Assembly (NCBI GenBank): GCA_019638455.1
Contig: JAHBTU010000003.1
Span: 744,001-808,000 of the forward strand
Origin: Saprospiraceae bacterium
GTDB lineage: Bacteria; Bacteroidota; Bacteroidia; Chitinophagales; Saprospiraceae
Length of the DNA: 64,000 bases
Reading direction: 5' to 3'
A program made the position numbers and the translations under genes. The notes under the pieces were generated by a model. It was given only the letters and a program-made list of their open reading frames with translations, did no database searches and was not told the origin of the DNA. Below, in pieces: positions 7,920 through 16,740 of this stretch (positions are counted from its first letter, which is position 1; the number at the start of each line of letters is the position of its first letter).

Positions 7920-8300
7920 ATGCCCGCCCACACACATACTTCGGTTCGAGGGGCTGTTTTTGCGCTCCTCTTTTCGCTTCTTTGCTCCCTACCTCAAGCA
8001 AACGCGCAGCTGCACGGCAAATGGCAATGCGACACCAAATCTGGCAAGTCGGATGCCACCACCAATTACGAAATGCACTGCGATGGCTTTTTGATTTTCA
8101 AGGCAGACCAAACGCTGGAGAGTACCTGCCTCGACGGTTTTTTTCCTACTGGCACCTTTTGGCAAGAGGTTGGCAATCGCCTGATACTGAAAGATACAGA
8201 CGGCCAAGCGTTTGCGGACTTCGAGATTTTGAAAGTGGATAGCCTACAGCTGCTGCTGTTTAGAAAGGGCGTGACCTACACGTTCCGAAAGACGATATAG
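7920..8300 (+). CDS. Small secreted lipocalin-like protein
   Basis: 126 residues. Signal peptide MPAHTHTSVRGAVFALLFSL with probable cleavage after QANA. The mature protein, starting QLHGKWQCDT, has the W at the first strand, FKADQTLESTCLDGF, TFWQEVGNRLILKD and a terminal KVDSLQLLLFRKGVTYTFRK, the strand pattern of the small lipocalin-like domain common in secreted Bacteroidota proteins. Two to three cysteines may form disulphides. The ligand is unknown. It stands alone, with rnpB convergent downstream. Confidence 0.65.
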   Translation: MPAHTHTSVRGAVFALLFSLLCSLPQANAQLHGKWQCDTKSGKSDATTNYEMHCDGFLIFKADQTLESTCLDGFFPTGTFWQEVGNRLILKDTDGQAFADFEILKVDSLQLLLFRKGVTYTFRKTI

Positions 8301-8399
8301 GCACCGATACCTAGGCCTCGGGAGAGGTTGTGTTGATTGGCAGCGAGAAGCCCCCGTTTTGAGGTCAGTTTCGCCGACGTGCTTATTTTTTTCAAAAAA

Positions 8400-8860
8400 A
8401 ACTACAGACCTGTAAGCCGGATTCTGTCCCCCGATGAATCGGGGTCTCTGCCATTTATCTGATGCTCGCGGTTGCCCGGAGCATTTGCGCTGCCTACCCC
8501 CCTTGCATTTCCCCGAATGTTCGAGGAAAAATATGCGAGCAACATATCGAACAAGGTGTACATGGCATTTCAACCCGCAAGGTTTATCCCCCGCGACAGT
8601 TGCCTGGCGCGAGCGTGCGCTCTTACCGCACGTTTTCACCTTTACCATGCCTGAGCATGGAAGTTGTTCTCTGTGACCCTATCTATGCCTCCGAGCTTGC
8701 TCGGAAACTCCGCCCGTTAGGCGGTGCGGTGCTCTGTGTTGTCCAGACTTTCCTCCCCGCTTTTGAGCGACTCTTAGAATATGGCGAGGTTTTCTGGGAA
8801 AACGACATGCCATATCGGAATCCTCTGAAAGCAAAGGCGGCAGAGCGGTCTGTAGTTCTT
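8400..8860 (-). ncRNA. rnpB: RNase P RNA component (rnpB), bacterial type A
   Basis: Read on the minus strand, the sequence begins GAACTACAGACC near 8860, contains the P4/J3-4 signature GAGGAAAGTCTGGACAACAC near 8740-8765, the universal ACAGAATCCGGCTTACAGG near 8408-8430, and ends GGTCTGTAGT at 8401. The first and last segments pair to form P1 (8401-8410 with 8848-8857). Conserved GATAAATGGCAGAG and GGGTAGGCAGC are also present. This is the catalytic RNA that removes 5' leaders from tRNA precursors. A run of T follows the 3' end on the transcribed strand. Exact ends are good to a few bases. Confidence 0.96.
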
Positions 8861-9011
8861 TCAGTGAAATTTGGAAGCAGTTGTTTCTTGGCGTAAACTT
8901 TGTTTAGGTACTTTTGCCCGCGCTTTCACGATACTTTAATCCATCCGCGTCGGGCATTTTTCTAAAAAAATCTCCGCCGAAACCGGCAAAAATCCCTGTA
9001 AAGTTCCCTTT

Positions 9012-12000
9012 ATGTTGAGACGACTGCTCCTATACTTGGTCGCGCTGGCTCTCCTTTTGGCCGTAGCCATCAGCGCCAGTCAGTGGGACAAAGATACGGC
9101 GCTGCTGCAACAGCATGCCGACCAAATTTCCGCTCACTTGGAGGGGCAGGAAGCGGAGGCGTTCGCTTGGGTGAAAGAACACCGTGCGGCCTTGCAAGGC
9201 GTCGCTCAGGGTGTGCCCTCAGTCCAATGGGGCGAGCTTCTGGAAGGGCAGCGCTCCAAAAACTACACGATACTGGTTGCGCGGGCTGATTCCATTCTTG
9301 CTTGGACGAACAACAGCACGCTGCCCACCAATGCCCAGCTCAAGCAAATACTTTCCAAAAAAGGCCATCTGCTTCGCCGTTTTCCAGCTGGTTGGTTCGC
9401 CGTTCGGCAAGAACCGTTGGGAGAAAACACGCTTGTGGCGCTCCTTCCAATCCGCTATGCCAACAGTTCGGAAGGTGCTGTGGCAGGTCAGATTGTTTTT
9501 CCGGCTGGAAAAAACATTTCCCCTAAAATAGAGGTCAGCCCCGAGCCTACGGAGTATGCCGTTCGGGTGGGCGGCAAGGACTTTTGCTGGCTCAAGGCGA
9601 ATGGCGCGGTGTACTCGACGGGACTTCAGTGGGTGAAGTTTGTGTTTTACGGGTTTTTTTTCGTGATTCTGTTCAGCCTTGCCAACCAATTTGCCGTGCG
9701 GTTGGTGGAGCGTTTTTCCCCGATGGCGGGTGGCGCGCTCTTGCTGGTGGTGGTGGGAGGGGTGTATTGGCTCAATCAACAGTTCGATTTCACGGGTCAG
9801 CAGTTTGGCGGGCTGTCATTTTTTGCCCAGCCCTTTGAGGTGCCATCGCGCATCGGCAAGTCGCTCGGCGATTGGCTCATCAACATCGGGCTAATGGCAT
9901 GGCTCATGGTGTTTTTTCATCAGCATTTTCGCACGGGTTCATTGGCGCATTTTGCGCTTCCCATTCGCCTTGCGTTGAGCGCGGCGTATTATCTGGCCAC
10001 TATGATGTGTGTGCTGGTGGGGGTAGAGGTGTTGCGGCGGCTAGTGTTTTACTCTGGCATTGAGTTCGATTTTGACAATATACTGTACTCCGACTGGTCG
10101 GCGCTTTTGGCTATTGTCGGGGTGATATTGCTCATGGTTGGTTTGTTTTTGTTTAGCCATCGCATGATGAAAACGGTGAAACGCGTTGGGCTGTCGTTGC
10201 CGCTGCGCGGCATCGGGTTGGGCGTGGGCGCGGTGGCGCTGTTTGCCATCAGTTCGGCCATGAGTGGCGATATGCTGTTGGCTCCTGTTACGGTGGTGGC
10301 ATTGGGGTTGCTTTATGGGGTGCTGTTCGACACATTTGCCCACTGGGAGTCACCTGGGTTTGGGTGGGTAGCTGTGTGGTTGCTATTGTTTTCGGTTTTC
10401 GCTTCTCAATTGCTCTATCACTACAATTTGCAAAAGGACAGGGACATACGCTTTGCCTATTCTCAAGCATTGGCCGACGACCGCGACTTAGATGTCGTGG
10501 AAGCGCAATTGCCTCCTCTATTGGAGGCTTTCAAACGTGACTCCCAACGGCTCAACGTGCTGCTTAAGCCTTGGCCATTCAAGCCGAAGGCGAGCGACCT
10601 GCGCAATTATTTCAATGACTTGATTTTTGAAAATCATTACCTGTTTCAGCATTACCGTTTGGATGTTTTTGCGTTCGACCGAGGCGAGGAGCCGATTTTG
10701 CTGGAACAGCCGCAGGGGTATCAATATGCGGTGGAAGAAAATTGGAGCCAAGGCAAAGCCTTGCCCAACGCGCCCGAGATTCGCTACCACACGGACGCGG
10801 ATGGCAAGTTCCGCTACATGCTGGCGTTGGACTGCCAACGCATGAACGACCCGACCCAGCCAGCCAAGGTTTATTGTTTTCTCAACCACGAATACCCCAC
10901 GCCCGCTCGCGTGTATGCGCAATTGTTTTACAATTTGCCCTACAAGAAACTCAAGCGATTGCCGCGCTACGATTTTGCCGTGCTGAAAAGGGGCAAACTC
11001 GCGGTGGAACAAGGCTTGGGCAATGGTCTTGCGCTTTATGCACCCATTGACAATGGCGAGCAACGCGACATTGAGACCGACAACCCGCGTCGTATTGATG
11101 CGGTGTTCAAAAGTGCGGATGGACAGACAATTGCTTCCGTTGGTCGCTCGCGTGGTGGTTGGCACAAGCAGGTTTATTTGTTTTCCATGTTGTTTGCCCT
11201 CGCCTCACTATCGTTGTTTGCCTTGGCAGCGGTCAATTCTTGGCTGCATTTTTTGCCTGAGAAATATCAGTTTCAAATCAGCACTCGCGGCTCCCTCGCC
11301 AAGCGTATTCAGTATTGGACTGTCACCATCATTGGCATCACTTTTATCGTGTTGGGCGCCATCACTTATCAACATTTTAGGGAAACCTCCAAAAACACTC
11401 AAGATGCCAACCTCGACTATCGCGCTGACGCGGTGCTTACCAGCCTAAAAACCCGCCTCGTCGGGGCGGCGGTATCCTCGGATAGCTTGCGACGGATGTT
11501 GCCTCTGACTATCTCGGATATTGCTGGCAGCCTTCTGATGGATGCCAATTTGTACGCTTCCACAGGCGACCTTGACTACACCACGCAAGAGGAATTGAGC
11601 GGATTGGGCATATTGCCGAGCAAAATGAGTCCCACGGCGTTGCAGCTCTTGACCAAAACCAATCAGCCGGAACTGGTAGAGCCTGAAAGAGCCGCTGGTT
11701 TTGACTATTTTACGAAATACCTGCCGTTGCGCACCGGACAGAACGAGCTGCTGGGTTTTCTCGGTGTCCCTTATCTGCTGACCGAGGGCAAAGTCGGGCC
11801 AGAGGTCTCAGATTTTATCGGTATGCTGGCGAGTTTGTATGTTTTGCTGCTGTTGGTTGCCTTTGTGGTGACTTATTTCCTGTCGCGTTCGATTATTCGC
11901 CCGTTGAGCCTTGTTTCAGATAAAATACGCGAGGTGAAACTCAGCCAGGACAAAAACCAGACGCTGGAATATCAAGGCGACGAACAGGATGAAGTGAGCG

Positions 12001-12743
12001 AGTTGATTGCAGAGTACAACCGAATGGTAGACAAGCTCGAAGCATCGAAAGTGCAGCTTGTGCGGCTCGAACGCGAGGGCGCTTGGCGCGAAATGGCGCG
12101 GCAGGTGGCGCACGACATCAAAAATCCATTGACCACCATGAAACTTTCCATGCAGCAGCTGGAGCGGGTCTCTTCAAACCCCGAGCAAGCCGCTGCTTAT
12201 CTGCGCAAGGCCATCACGCGTCTTATCGAGCAGATTGATTCGTTGGCGCAAATCGCTTCGGAGTTCTCCATGTTTGCCAACTTGGACATTCGCCAAAAAT
12301 CGGACGTGGTGCTCAACGATGTCGTGGAAAGCGTCTATGATCTGTTTAGCGAGCAGCGCAACGTATCGCTCGACCTCGCCATACCACCCGAACGCTATCA
12401 CATTTTGGGTGACAAAAACCACTTGATTAGGGTGTTCAACAATCTGGTCATCAATGCGATACAAGCGATTCCTTCCGACCGCGAGGGTAAGATACACGTC
12501 TCCTTGATTCAACAAAACAGTCATGCTACGGTGAAAATCAGCGACAACGGCGGCGGTATTCCGCCCGAAATCGGCGAGCGTGTGTTTGAGCCTAATTTCA
12601 CGACCAAAACCTCTGGCAGTGGTCTCGGACTGGCTATCTGCAAAAAAATAATTGAGGCCCACGACGGCAGCATTCGCTTCGAGACGCGGCAAAACGAAGG
12701 CACTGACTTTTTCGTGGAAATGCCGATTACCGCGGTCGGCTAA
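9012..12743 (+). CDS. Large membrane sensor histidine kinase, NtrY-like
   Basis: 1243 residues. One N-terminal membrane helix (about 3-22), an extracytoplasmic segment, a block of further membrane helices (about 210-470), a second sensor segment (about 480-730) ending in a helix, a third segment with TM near 945-965, then HAMP (SRSIIRPLSLVSDKIREVKL), the phosphoacceptor box AHDIKNPLTTMKLS with His1034, N box NNLVINAIQAIP, and G boxes DNGGGIPPEIG and GSGLGLAICKKI. The architecture and AHDIKNPL box resemble NtrY-type kinases. No response regulator lies beside it, so its partner must be elsewhere. The start follows a short AT-rich leader after rnpB, on the opposite strand. Confidence 0.92.
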   Translation: MLRRLLLYLVALALLLAVAISASQWDKDTALLQQHADQISAHLEGQEAEAFAWVKEHRAALQGVAQGVPSVQWGELLEGQRSKNYTILVARADSILAWTNNSTLPTNAQLKQILSKKGHLLRRFPAGWFAVRQEPLGENTLVALLPIRYANSSEGAVAGQIVFPAGKNISPKIEVSPEPTEYAVRVGGKDFCWLKANGAVYSTGLQWVKFVFYGFFFVILFSLANQFAVRLVERFSPMAGGALLLVVVGGVYWLNQQFDFTGQQFGGLSFFAQPFEVPSRIGKSLGDWLINIGLMAWLMVFFHQHFRTGSLAHFALPIRLALSAAYYLATMMCVLVGVEVLRRLVFYSGIEFDFDNILYSDWSALLAIVGVILLMVGLFLFSHRMMKTVKRVGLSLPLRGIGLGVGAVALFAISSAMSGDMLLAPVTVVALGLLYGVLFDTFAHWESPGFGWVAVWLLLFSVFASQLLYHYNLQKDRDIRFAYSQALADDRDLDVVEAQLPPLLEAFKRDSQRLNVLLKPWPFKPKASDLRNYFNDLIFENHYLFQHYRLDVFAFDRGEEPILLEQPQGYQYAVEENWSQGKALPNAPEIRYHTDADGKFRYMLALDCQRMNDPTQPAKVYCFLNHEYPTPARVYAQLFYNLPYKKLKRLPRYDFAVLKRGKLAVEQGLGNGLALYAPIDNGEQRDIETDNPRRIDAVFKSADGQTIASVGRSRGGWHKQVYLFSMLFALASLSLFALAAVNSWLHFLPEKYQFQISTRGSLAKRIQYWTVTIIGITFIVLGAITYQHFRETSKNTQDANLDYRADAVLTSLKTRLVGAAVSSDSLRRMLPLTISDIAGSLLMDANLYASTGDLDYTTQEELSGLGILPSKMSPTALQLLTKTNQPELVEPERAAGFDYFTKYLPLRTGQNELLGFLGVPYLLTEGKVGPEVSDFIGMLASLYVLLLLVAFVVTYFLSRSIIRPLSLVSDKIREVKLSQDKNQTLEYQGDEQDEVSELIAEYNRMVDKLEASKVQLVRLEREGAWREMARQVAHDIKNPLTTMKLSMQQLERVSSNPEQAAAYLRKAITRLIEQIDSLAQIASEFSMFANLDIRQKSDVVLNDVVESVYDLFSEQRNVSLDLAIPPERYHILGDKNHLIRVFNNLVINAIQAIPSDREGKIHVSLIQQNSHATVKISDNGGGIPPEIGERVFEPNFTTKTSGSGLGLAICKKIIEAHDGSIRFETRQNEGTDFFVEMPITAVG

Positions 12744-12754
12744 ATGCATTTTAC

Positions 12755-13300
12755 ATGGCATCCATATTTGGCCACATCGCAGCCTCTACCGCCATGGGGT
12801 TTGCTTTTTTCCCAAAACAGGTGCGCCCGGCTGTGCTGTTGTTGACGGGTTTTTGCGCTTTCGCGCCCGATTTGGACGTGCTGGCTTTTCGCTTCGGCAT
12901 TCCGTACGACAGCGAATGGGGGCATCGCGGATGGACGCACTCCGTGTTTTTCGGGATGTTATTTGGCGTGCTGGTGGCTGGTTTGTTTTCCCTGCTATGT
13001 AGTCGCCAACGTTTTGAGTGGGAACTTTTCCTTTGGTGTGTGCTGAGTGCGATTTCTCATCCTCTACTAGATATGCTGACCAATGGCGGACGTGGCTGTG
13101 CCTTATGGTGGCCATTGAGCACGGAGCGCCTCTTTTTCTCATTTCGGCCAATTCAAGTCTCGCCCATTTCGGTCTGGGACTTCATTGGGCGATGGGGGAT
13201 AATGGTGTTGCTGAGCGAACTGGTATGGATAGGGGTTCCTTGTTTGTTGTTGGTTGCGTCGGCGCGTTTGGGTAGGCGAAAGTGGCGAAAAGTGCGGTAG
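12755..13300 (+). CDS. DUF457 / YdjM-type membrane-bound metal-dependent hydrolase
   Basis: 181 residues with four to five membrane helices and the family's polar motifs: HIAASTAMG near residue 7, FAPDLDVL near 37, HRGWTHS near 56 and SHPLLDMLTNGG near 100. These His and Asp residues are proposed to bind metal in the LexA-binding/YdjM family. The gene starts 11 bp after the histidine kinase stop on the same strand and may be co-transcribed with it. Biochemical activity in this family is poorly known. Confidence 0.85.
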   Translation: MASIFGHIAASTAMGFAFFPKQVRPAVLLLTGFCAFAPDLDVLAFRFGIPYDSEWGHRGWTHSVFFGMLFGVLVAGLFSLLCSRQRFEWELFLWCVLSAISHPLLDMLTNGGRGCALWWPLSTERLFFSFRPIQVSPISVWDFIGRWGIMVLLSELVWIGVPCLLLVASARLGRRKWRKVR

Positions 13301-13315
13301 CCATGAAATGGGGAA

Positions 13316-14362
13316 CTATTTTGAAGATAGGATATCCGCTATCTCCTGGGTGCTTAGCCCAAACATGGAAGCCATCTCCTCTACTGATGAGCCGTTGCGA
13401 TGCAGCGCCCATATAGCTGTCTCGAGATGTTTTCGTTGTTCCGATATAATTTTTTGGCTCTCTTGCATGGCTTGTTCCTTTTCCGAGATGGTGCGCTCCT
13501 TTTCCGAGATGGTGCGCTCCTTTTCCGAGATGGTGCGCTCTTTTTCCGAGATGGTGCGCTCTTTTTCCGAGATGGTGCGCTCTTTTTCCGAGATGATGCG
13601 CTCTTTCTCTGAAATAAGCCTTTGGTAATCTTTGATTTCTTCGATTAGGTCGTCTTCCGCGTCCATGCTTTGACGAATGGTTGGGTCGGCTATGGCTTTT
13701 TGGAGCCGGCGTAGCAGCGGGCGATAGCGTTCGGGCAATTCGTGCTCGTTTACGGCTATGAAATGCGGGTCGTCAGTGGTGCCGGACTGGTCGAACAGTG
13801 CCAACAGTTGCTCCAATTCAGTGCGGCGATGCCCTTTCAGGTACGGTATCTGGATGATGATGCTGTCGTGCGTCAGGCTTTCGATAAACTCTTCCTTTTC
13901 ACGAATCTGTTCGCCTGTGGCCGCGTCTATGTAGTGGCGATTCACCCGCACGACGGGGGCCTTGGTATGTTCGAGCGTGTGTCCCAAAAAGTAGATGCTG
14001 AGAATAGGCAATGCCTTGCGGTACGGGTATTCGGGCGCTGGCTCGCGCACCATGTTTTCCTTGTTGGCGTACTGCTCTCCGAGGTAGCGGCGAAACCGCA
14101 TGATGTCGCTGGCTAACTTGGCTTTTTGCAGCTCGATGATGACGAGCTCCTGTTCGCCGTTTTCGTCCACGATGCGGGCGCTGAAATCCATGCGAAGCAC
14201 GGCCAACAGCTCCCCCACCGGGAAATGGTGTTCGGTGGGTCTGAACTCCAGCGAAACGACTTCCCTGCCGATAATCGCCGACAGCAGGAGTTTCGCCACT
14301 TTTTCGTCGTTCATCAGATACTTGAAAACGACATCGTAGATGGGATTGGCTATTTCTACCAT
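13316..14362 (-). CDS. Rpn-family PD-(D/E)XK nuclease/transposase-like protein with heptad repeat
   Basis: 348 residues. The N-terminus (NPIYDVVFKYLMNDEKVAKLLLSAIIGR) and the core RMDFSARIVDENGEQELVIIELQ match the PD-(D/E)XK transposase-like family (Rpn/PDDEXK_2); D59 and E77-L-Q79 are candidate catalytic residues. Residues about 250-297 are a run of ISEKER(T/I) heptads, a highly charged coiled coil encoded by a near-perfect 21-bp tandem repeat. The C-terminus (SSVEEMASMFGLSTQEIADIL) looks like a small helix-turn-helix. Rpn homologues promote recombination and some act in phage defence. It stands alone; no terminal inverted repeats were seen. Confidence 0.85.
   Translation of the reverse strand: MVEIANPIYDVVFKYLMNDEKVAKLLLSAIIGREVVSLEFRPTEHHFPVGELLAVLRMDFSARIVDENGEQELVIIELQKAKLASDIMRFRRYLGEQYANKENMVREPAPEYPYRKALPILSIYFLGHTLEHTKAPVVRVNRHYIDAATGEQIREKEEFIESLTHDSIIIQIPYLKGHRRTELEQLLALFDQSGTTDDPHFIAVNEHELPERYRPLLRRLQKAIADPTIRQSMDAEDDLIEEIKDYQRLISEKERIISEKERTISEKERTISEKERTISEKERTISEKERTISEKEQAMQESQKIISEQRKHLETAIWALHRNGSSVEEMASMFGLSTQEIADILSSK
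13476..13611. repeat. 21-bp coding minisatellite
   Basis: Six to seven tandem 21-bp units (plus-strand unit TCCTTTTCCGAGATGGTGCGC, with T/C and G/A variants) inside the nuclease gene. Each unit encodes one ISEKERT heptad on the minus strand, so copy-number change keeps the frame and only lengthens or shortens the coiled coil. Confidence 0.95.
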
Positions 14363-14419
14363 AGCGGTTTTCAGTTTTTATGCTGCGAAAATACAGCATT
14401 TTGGGTTTTGTGCGCATCA

Positions 14420-15379
14420 TCAGAACTTCACCACCAAGTTCCCAATTTTATGTCCGCTTGCCGCATACCGGAAGGCTTCTTGTATATCCTCCAAGGCGTA
14501 ATGGCGGTCAATCAACGGCTGATATCGGCCTTCTTCCAACAACTTTTTCATGGTTTGCAGGCTGTGCTTGATATTGAAAGGGATTGGGAAAATCACCTTT
14601 TTGTCGCTAAAAAAGCGGGTAAACAAGGGCAGAAACAAGTTTTGGGAATATGGCCCCAGTTCGGAGGAAATATAGATGCCGCCGCGTGCCAATAGCGGTT
14701 TGCACTTGCCGAAGGTGCTTTTACCCACCGCATCGAACACATAGTGGTATCGCTCGTCGTCGAGGGTAAAATCGCCTTGGAGGTAGTCAATGATTTTGTC
14801 GGCGCCTAGGGCGCGTACTCGCTCCACGTTGGGTGTGCCGCAAACCGCAGTGACGTGCAGACCCCGATGCTTCAGCAGCTGCACGAGCACCGAGCCGATG
14901 GCCCCCGTCGCGCCGTTGACCAACGCTTTTTGCCCGGCTTCCAATTTTACTTTTTTTAGAAAATTGAGGGCGTAATGCGCTCCTTCCGCACTGGCTACCA
15001 CTTGTTCGTAATTGATTTTGTCGGGTATCAATTCCATGGCCACCCGCTCCAAAATGGCCGCATATTGGGCGTGGGAAGAAAGGCCGATGTCGTCAAAGCC
15101 CCACACCCGGTCGCCCACCCGATAGGCCGTCACCGCATCGCCTACGGCCACCACCTCGCCGGCAAAGTCTGTGCCCGTCGTGGCCTGCTTGGGTTTCCAG
15201 AGGCCGATAAACAGCCGGTACACGAACGGCGTGCCGGTCAGCATGGCGCAATCCGTCCGATTGACCGTGGCGGCGTGTATTTTTACTAAAATTTCGCGCG
15301 CCCCCGGCGTAGGCATTGGCACTTCCCGAACGCTCAGCGCCTCAGGCGGACCGTATCGGGACCGAACGGCGGCCTTCAT
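14420..15379 (-). CDS. Zinc-free MDR family oxidoreductase (quinone-oxidoreductase-like)
   Basis: 319 residues from ATG 15379 (MKAAVRSRYGPPEALSVREV), the canonical family start. The GroES-like domain carries TGTDFAGEVVAVG and GDRVWGF. The Rossmann domain carries NGATGAIGSVLVQLLKH, a nucleotide-binding loop, and a late DAVGKSTFGKC. Residues that bind catalytic zinc in alcohol dehydrogenases are absent, pointing to the quinone reductase/enoyl reductase branch using NADPH. Its start overlaps the stop of the preceding membrane protein gene by four bases (ATGA), so the two are translationally coupled. An upstream Met (15409) is possible but loses the ATGA junction. Substrate unknown. Confidence 0.85.
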   Translation of the reverse strand: MKAAVRSRYGPPEALSVREVPMPTPGAREILVKIHAATVNRTDCAMLTGTPFVYRLFIGLWKPKQATTGTDFAGEVVAVGDAVTAYRVGDRVWGFDDIGLSSHAQYAAILERVAMELIPDKINYEQVVASAEGAHYALNFLKKVKLEAGQKALVNGATGAIGSVLVQLLKHRGLHVTAVCGTPNVERVRALGADKIIDYLQGDFTLDDERYHYVFDAVGKSTFGKCKPLLARGGIYISSELGPYSQNLFLPLFTRFFSDKKVIFPIPFNIKHSLQTMKKLLEEGRYQPLIDRHYALEDIQEAFRYAASGHKIGNLVVKF

Positions 15380-15780
15380 GCTGCCAGCGGTGTTTTGGTT
15401 GTTTTCCATTGTAATGCGTAGATGAAAATGAAAATGGTGGCGGCAATTTCTATTACTGCGAAAAACAGGTAGTACATCGTGAACGTGCCGATGAACAAGG
15501 TCAGCACCATGACTACGGTCTTGATGGCTGCGCCGAGCATATTTGCCCAACGATTGGGCTTGGGCGCCAAAATGCGCGATAGCAGCACCATTGCGATGGG
15601 GATTTCCATCAGCACGGCAGCGGCAAACAGGAAGGTGGGCGTGAGCTCCAACCCGTCCACCGTGCCGGTCAGATATTGACGGAGCAAACGGGCATCCATT
15701 AAGCCGATGAGGTCGCAGTAGAGGTAGTTGAGCGTTACGAAAATCCAGAGCGTGGAGAGCAGTGCTTTCTTGTCGTTCAT
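15376..15780 (-). CDS. Small four-helix membrane protein, DUF6326-like
   Basis: 134 residues from ATG 15780 (MNDKKALLSTLWIFVTLNYL). Four hydrophobic helices are visible (about 8-26, 50-70, 80-105, 107-125) and the motif LNYLYCDLIGLMD after helix 1. It resembles the Bacteroidota family catalogued as DUF6326 as far as I recall it; function is unknown. It sits between a Crp-family regulator (65 bp upstream) and an MDR oxidoreductase (overlapping), a common arrangement for stress or detoxification cassettes. Alternative starts a few codons upstream exist. Confidence 0.7.
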   Translation of the reverse strand: MNDKKALLSTLWIFVTLNYLYCDLIGLMDARLLRQYLTGTVDGLELTPTFLFAAAVLMEIPIAMVLLSRILAPKPNRWANMLGAAIKTVVMVLTLFIGTFTMYYLFFAVIEIAATIFIFIYALQWKTTKTPLAA

Positions 15781-15845
15781 GTTTCCTGTTTGCATATTGA
15801 GTTGCAAAGAAATGAGCCGTGCCGCTTGGATTTCATTGACTTTGG

Positions 15846-16508
15846 TTAAGAAAACACGCCATGCCTTTTCCCCCCCATGATTCTTTTGCGAATCCGGCTC
15901 AAGGACTCCGGCGTGACGCCGATGTAGCTGGCCAACTGGTATTGCGGCACCCGGTCCAAGAGGTCAGGGCGAGTTTTCAGCAGGTTGAGATACCGCTCTT
16001 CGGGGCTGCTGAGCATGAAAGAGGCGAGTTGGTTCTGACTTTTGCCCAGCTCTTCCTCGGTGGCCAAGCGGCATATCAACTCGAATTGTGGGAATTTGGC
16101 AAACATCTCGGCCTCGTCTTCGGGTGTCCCGTAGGACATTGTTGAATCTTCCACGCAGGATAGGTAAAACTTGGACGGCTGCTTCTTGAAGGTGCCCTCA
16201 TAAGGCGTGACGGGTTGTCCTTCCGTGAAAAAGTTGGTGGTTCTCTCCACACCATCTATCAGATAATACTGCCGCACGCATCCTTTGAGGATAAAATAGC
16301 AAAGGCTGGAAACTTGCCCTTCTCTGAGCAATAGTGTTCCTTTTTTGAACGTGCGCAGTTTGAGGTTGTCGCGGATGCCCTTGATTTCGGCATCGCTGAG
16401 CGATTTGAACTCAGATATGTACTGGACGATGGCATCTATCGGGGTCTCATTCTGAGGCTTTCTTCTGTAAGAGGTTTGGGGCGGGTGTGTCATTGTTTCT
16501 ATCATCAT
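15846..16508 (-). CDS. Crp/Fnr family transcriptional regulator
   Basis: About 220 residues. An N-terminal cyclic-nucleotide-binding-type beta roll (FKKGTLLLREGQVSSLCYFILKG) is followed by a dimerisation helix and a C-terminal winged helix (VPQYQLASYIGVTPESLSRIRKRI). No Fnr-type cysteine cluster is evident, so an iron-sulphur oxygen sensor is unlikely. It heads a three-gene cluster with a small membrane protein and an MDR oxidoreductase and probably controls them. Start is at MMIETMTHPP; an upstream in-frame ATG at 16643 would add an atypical 45-residue extension. Confidence 0.85.
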   Translation of the reverse strand: MMIETMTHPPQTSYRRKPQNETPIDAIVQYISEFKSLSDAEIKGIRDNLKLRTFKKGTLLLREGQVSSLCYFILKGCVRQYYLIDGVERTTNFFTEGQPVTPYEGTFKKQPSKFYLSCVEDSTMSYGTPEDEAEMFAKFPQFELICRLATEEELGKSQNQLASFMLSSPEERYLNLLKTRPDLLDRVPQYQLASYIGVTPESLSRIRKRIMGGKRHGVFS

Positions 16509-16678
16509 TTCGTAGAGTGTCCGATATGTTTTTTGTTTGGGAAAAATAAAGTGGCGATTGCTTCGCAAAAAAACATGAACGACCAAAGGCGTGTCGTGAG
16601 CCTTTTGGCAAGCACAATCAGGCCGCTTTTTCGACAAAACCACAAAAGCCGCCTTTTAAAGGCTGCATATAACAAGAA

Positions 16679-16715
16679 AAAACAGGCTGCCGGAAATGTT
16701 CCGCGCAGCCTGTTT
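16679..16715 (-). terminator. Strong hairpin terminator of gcvP
   Basis: Near-perfect hairpin AAACAGGCTGC-CGGAA ... TTCCG-CGCAGCCTGTTT just downstream of the glycine dehydrogenase stop. On the minus strand it ends in a TTTTTTC tract. It separates gcvP from the Crp regulator upstream region. Confidence 0.85.
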
Positions 16716-16740
16716 TCACAAATCACAAAGCTTCTGGCAG

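Noticed and set aside
8434..8896. Protein-coding genes on the plus strand across 8.4-8.9 kb
   Set aside because: The segment is the complement of the RNase P RNA, whose conserved core and P1 pairing are clear; the open frames are incidental.
13316..14362. Insertion sequence around the Rpn-type gene
   Set aside because: Although the family is called transposase-like, no terminal inverted repeats or target duplication were seen around it.
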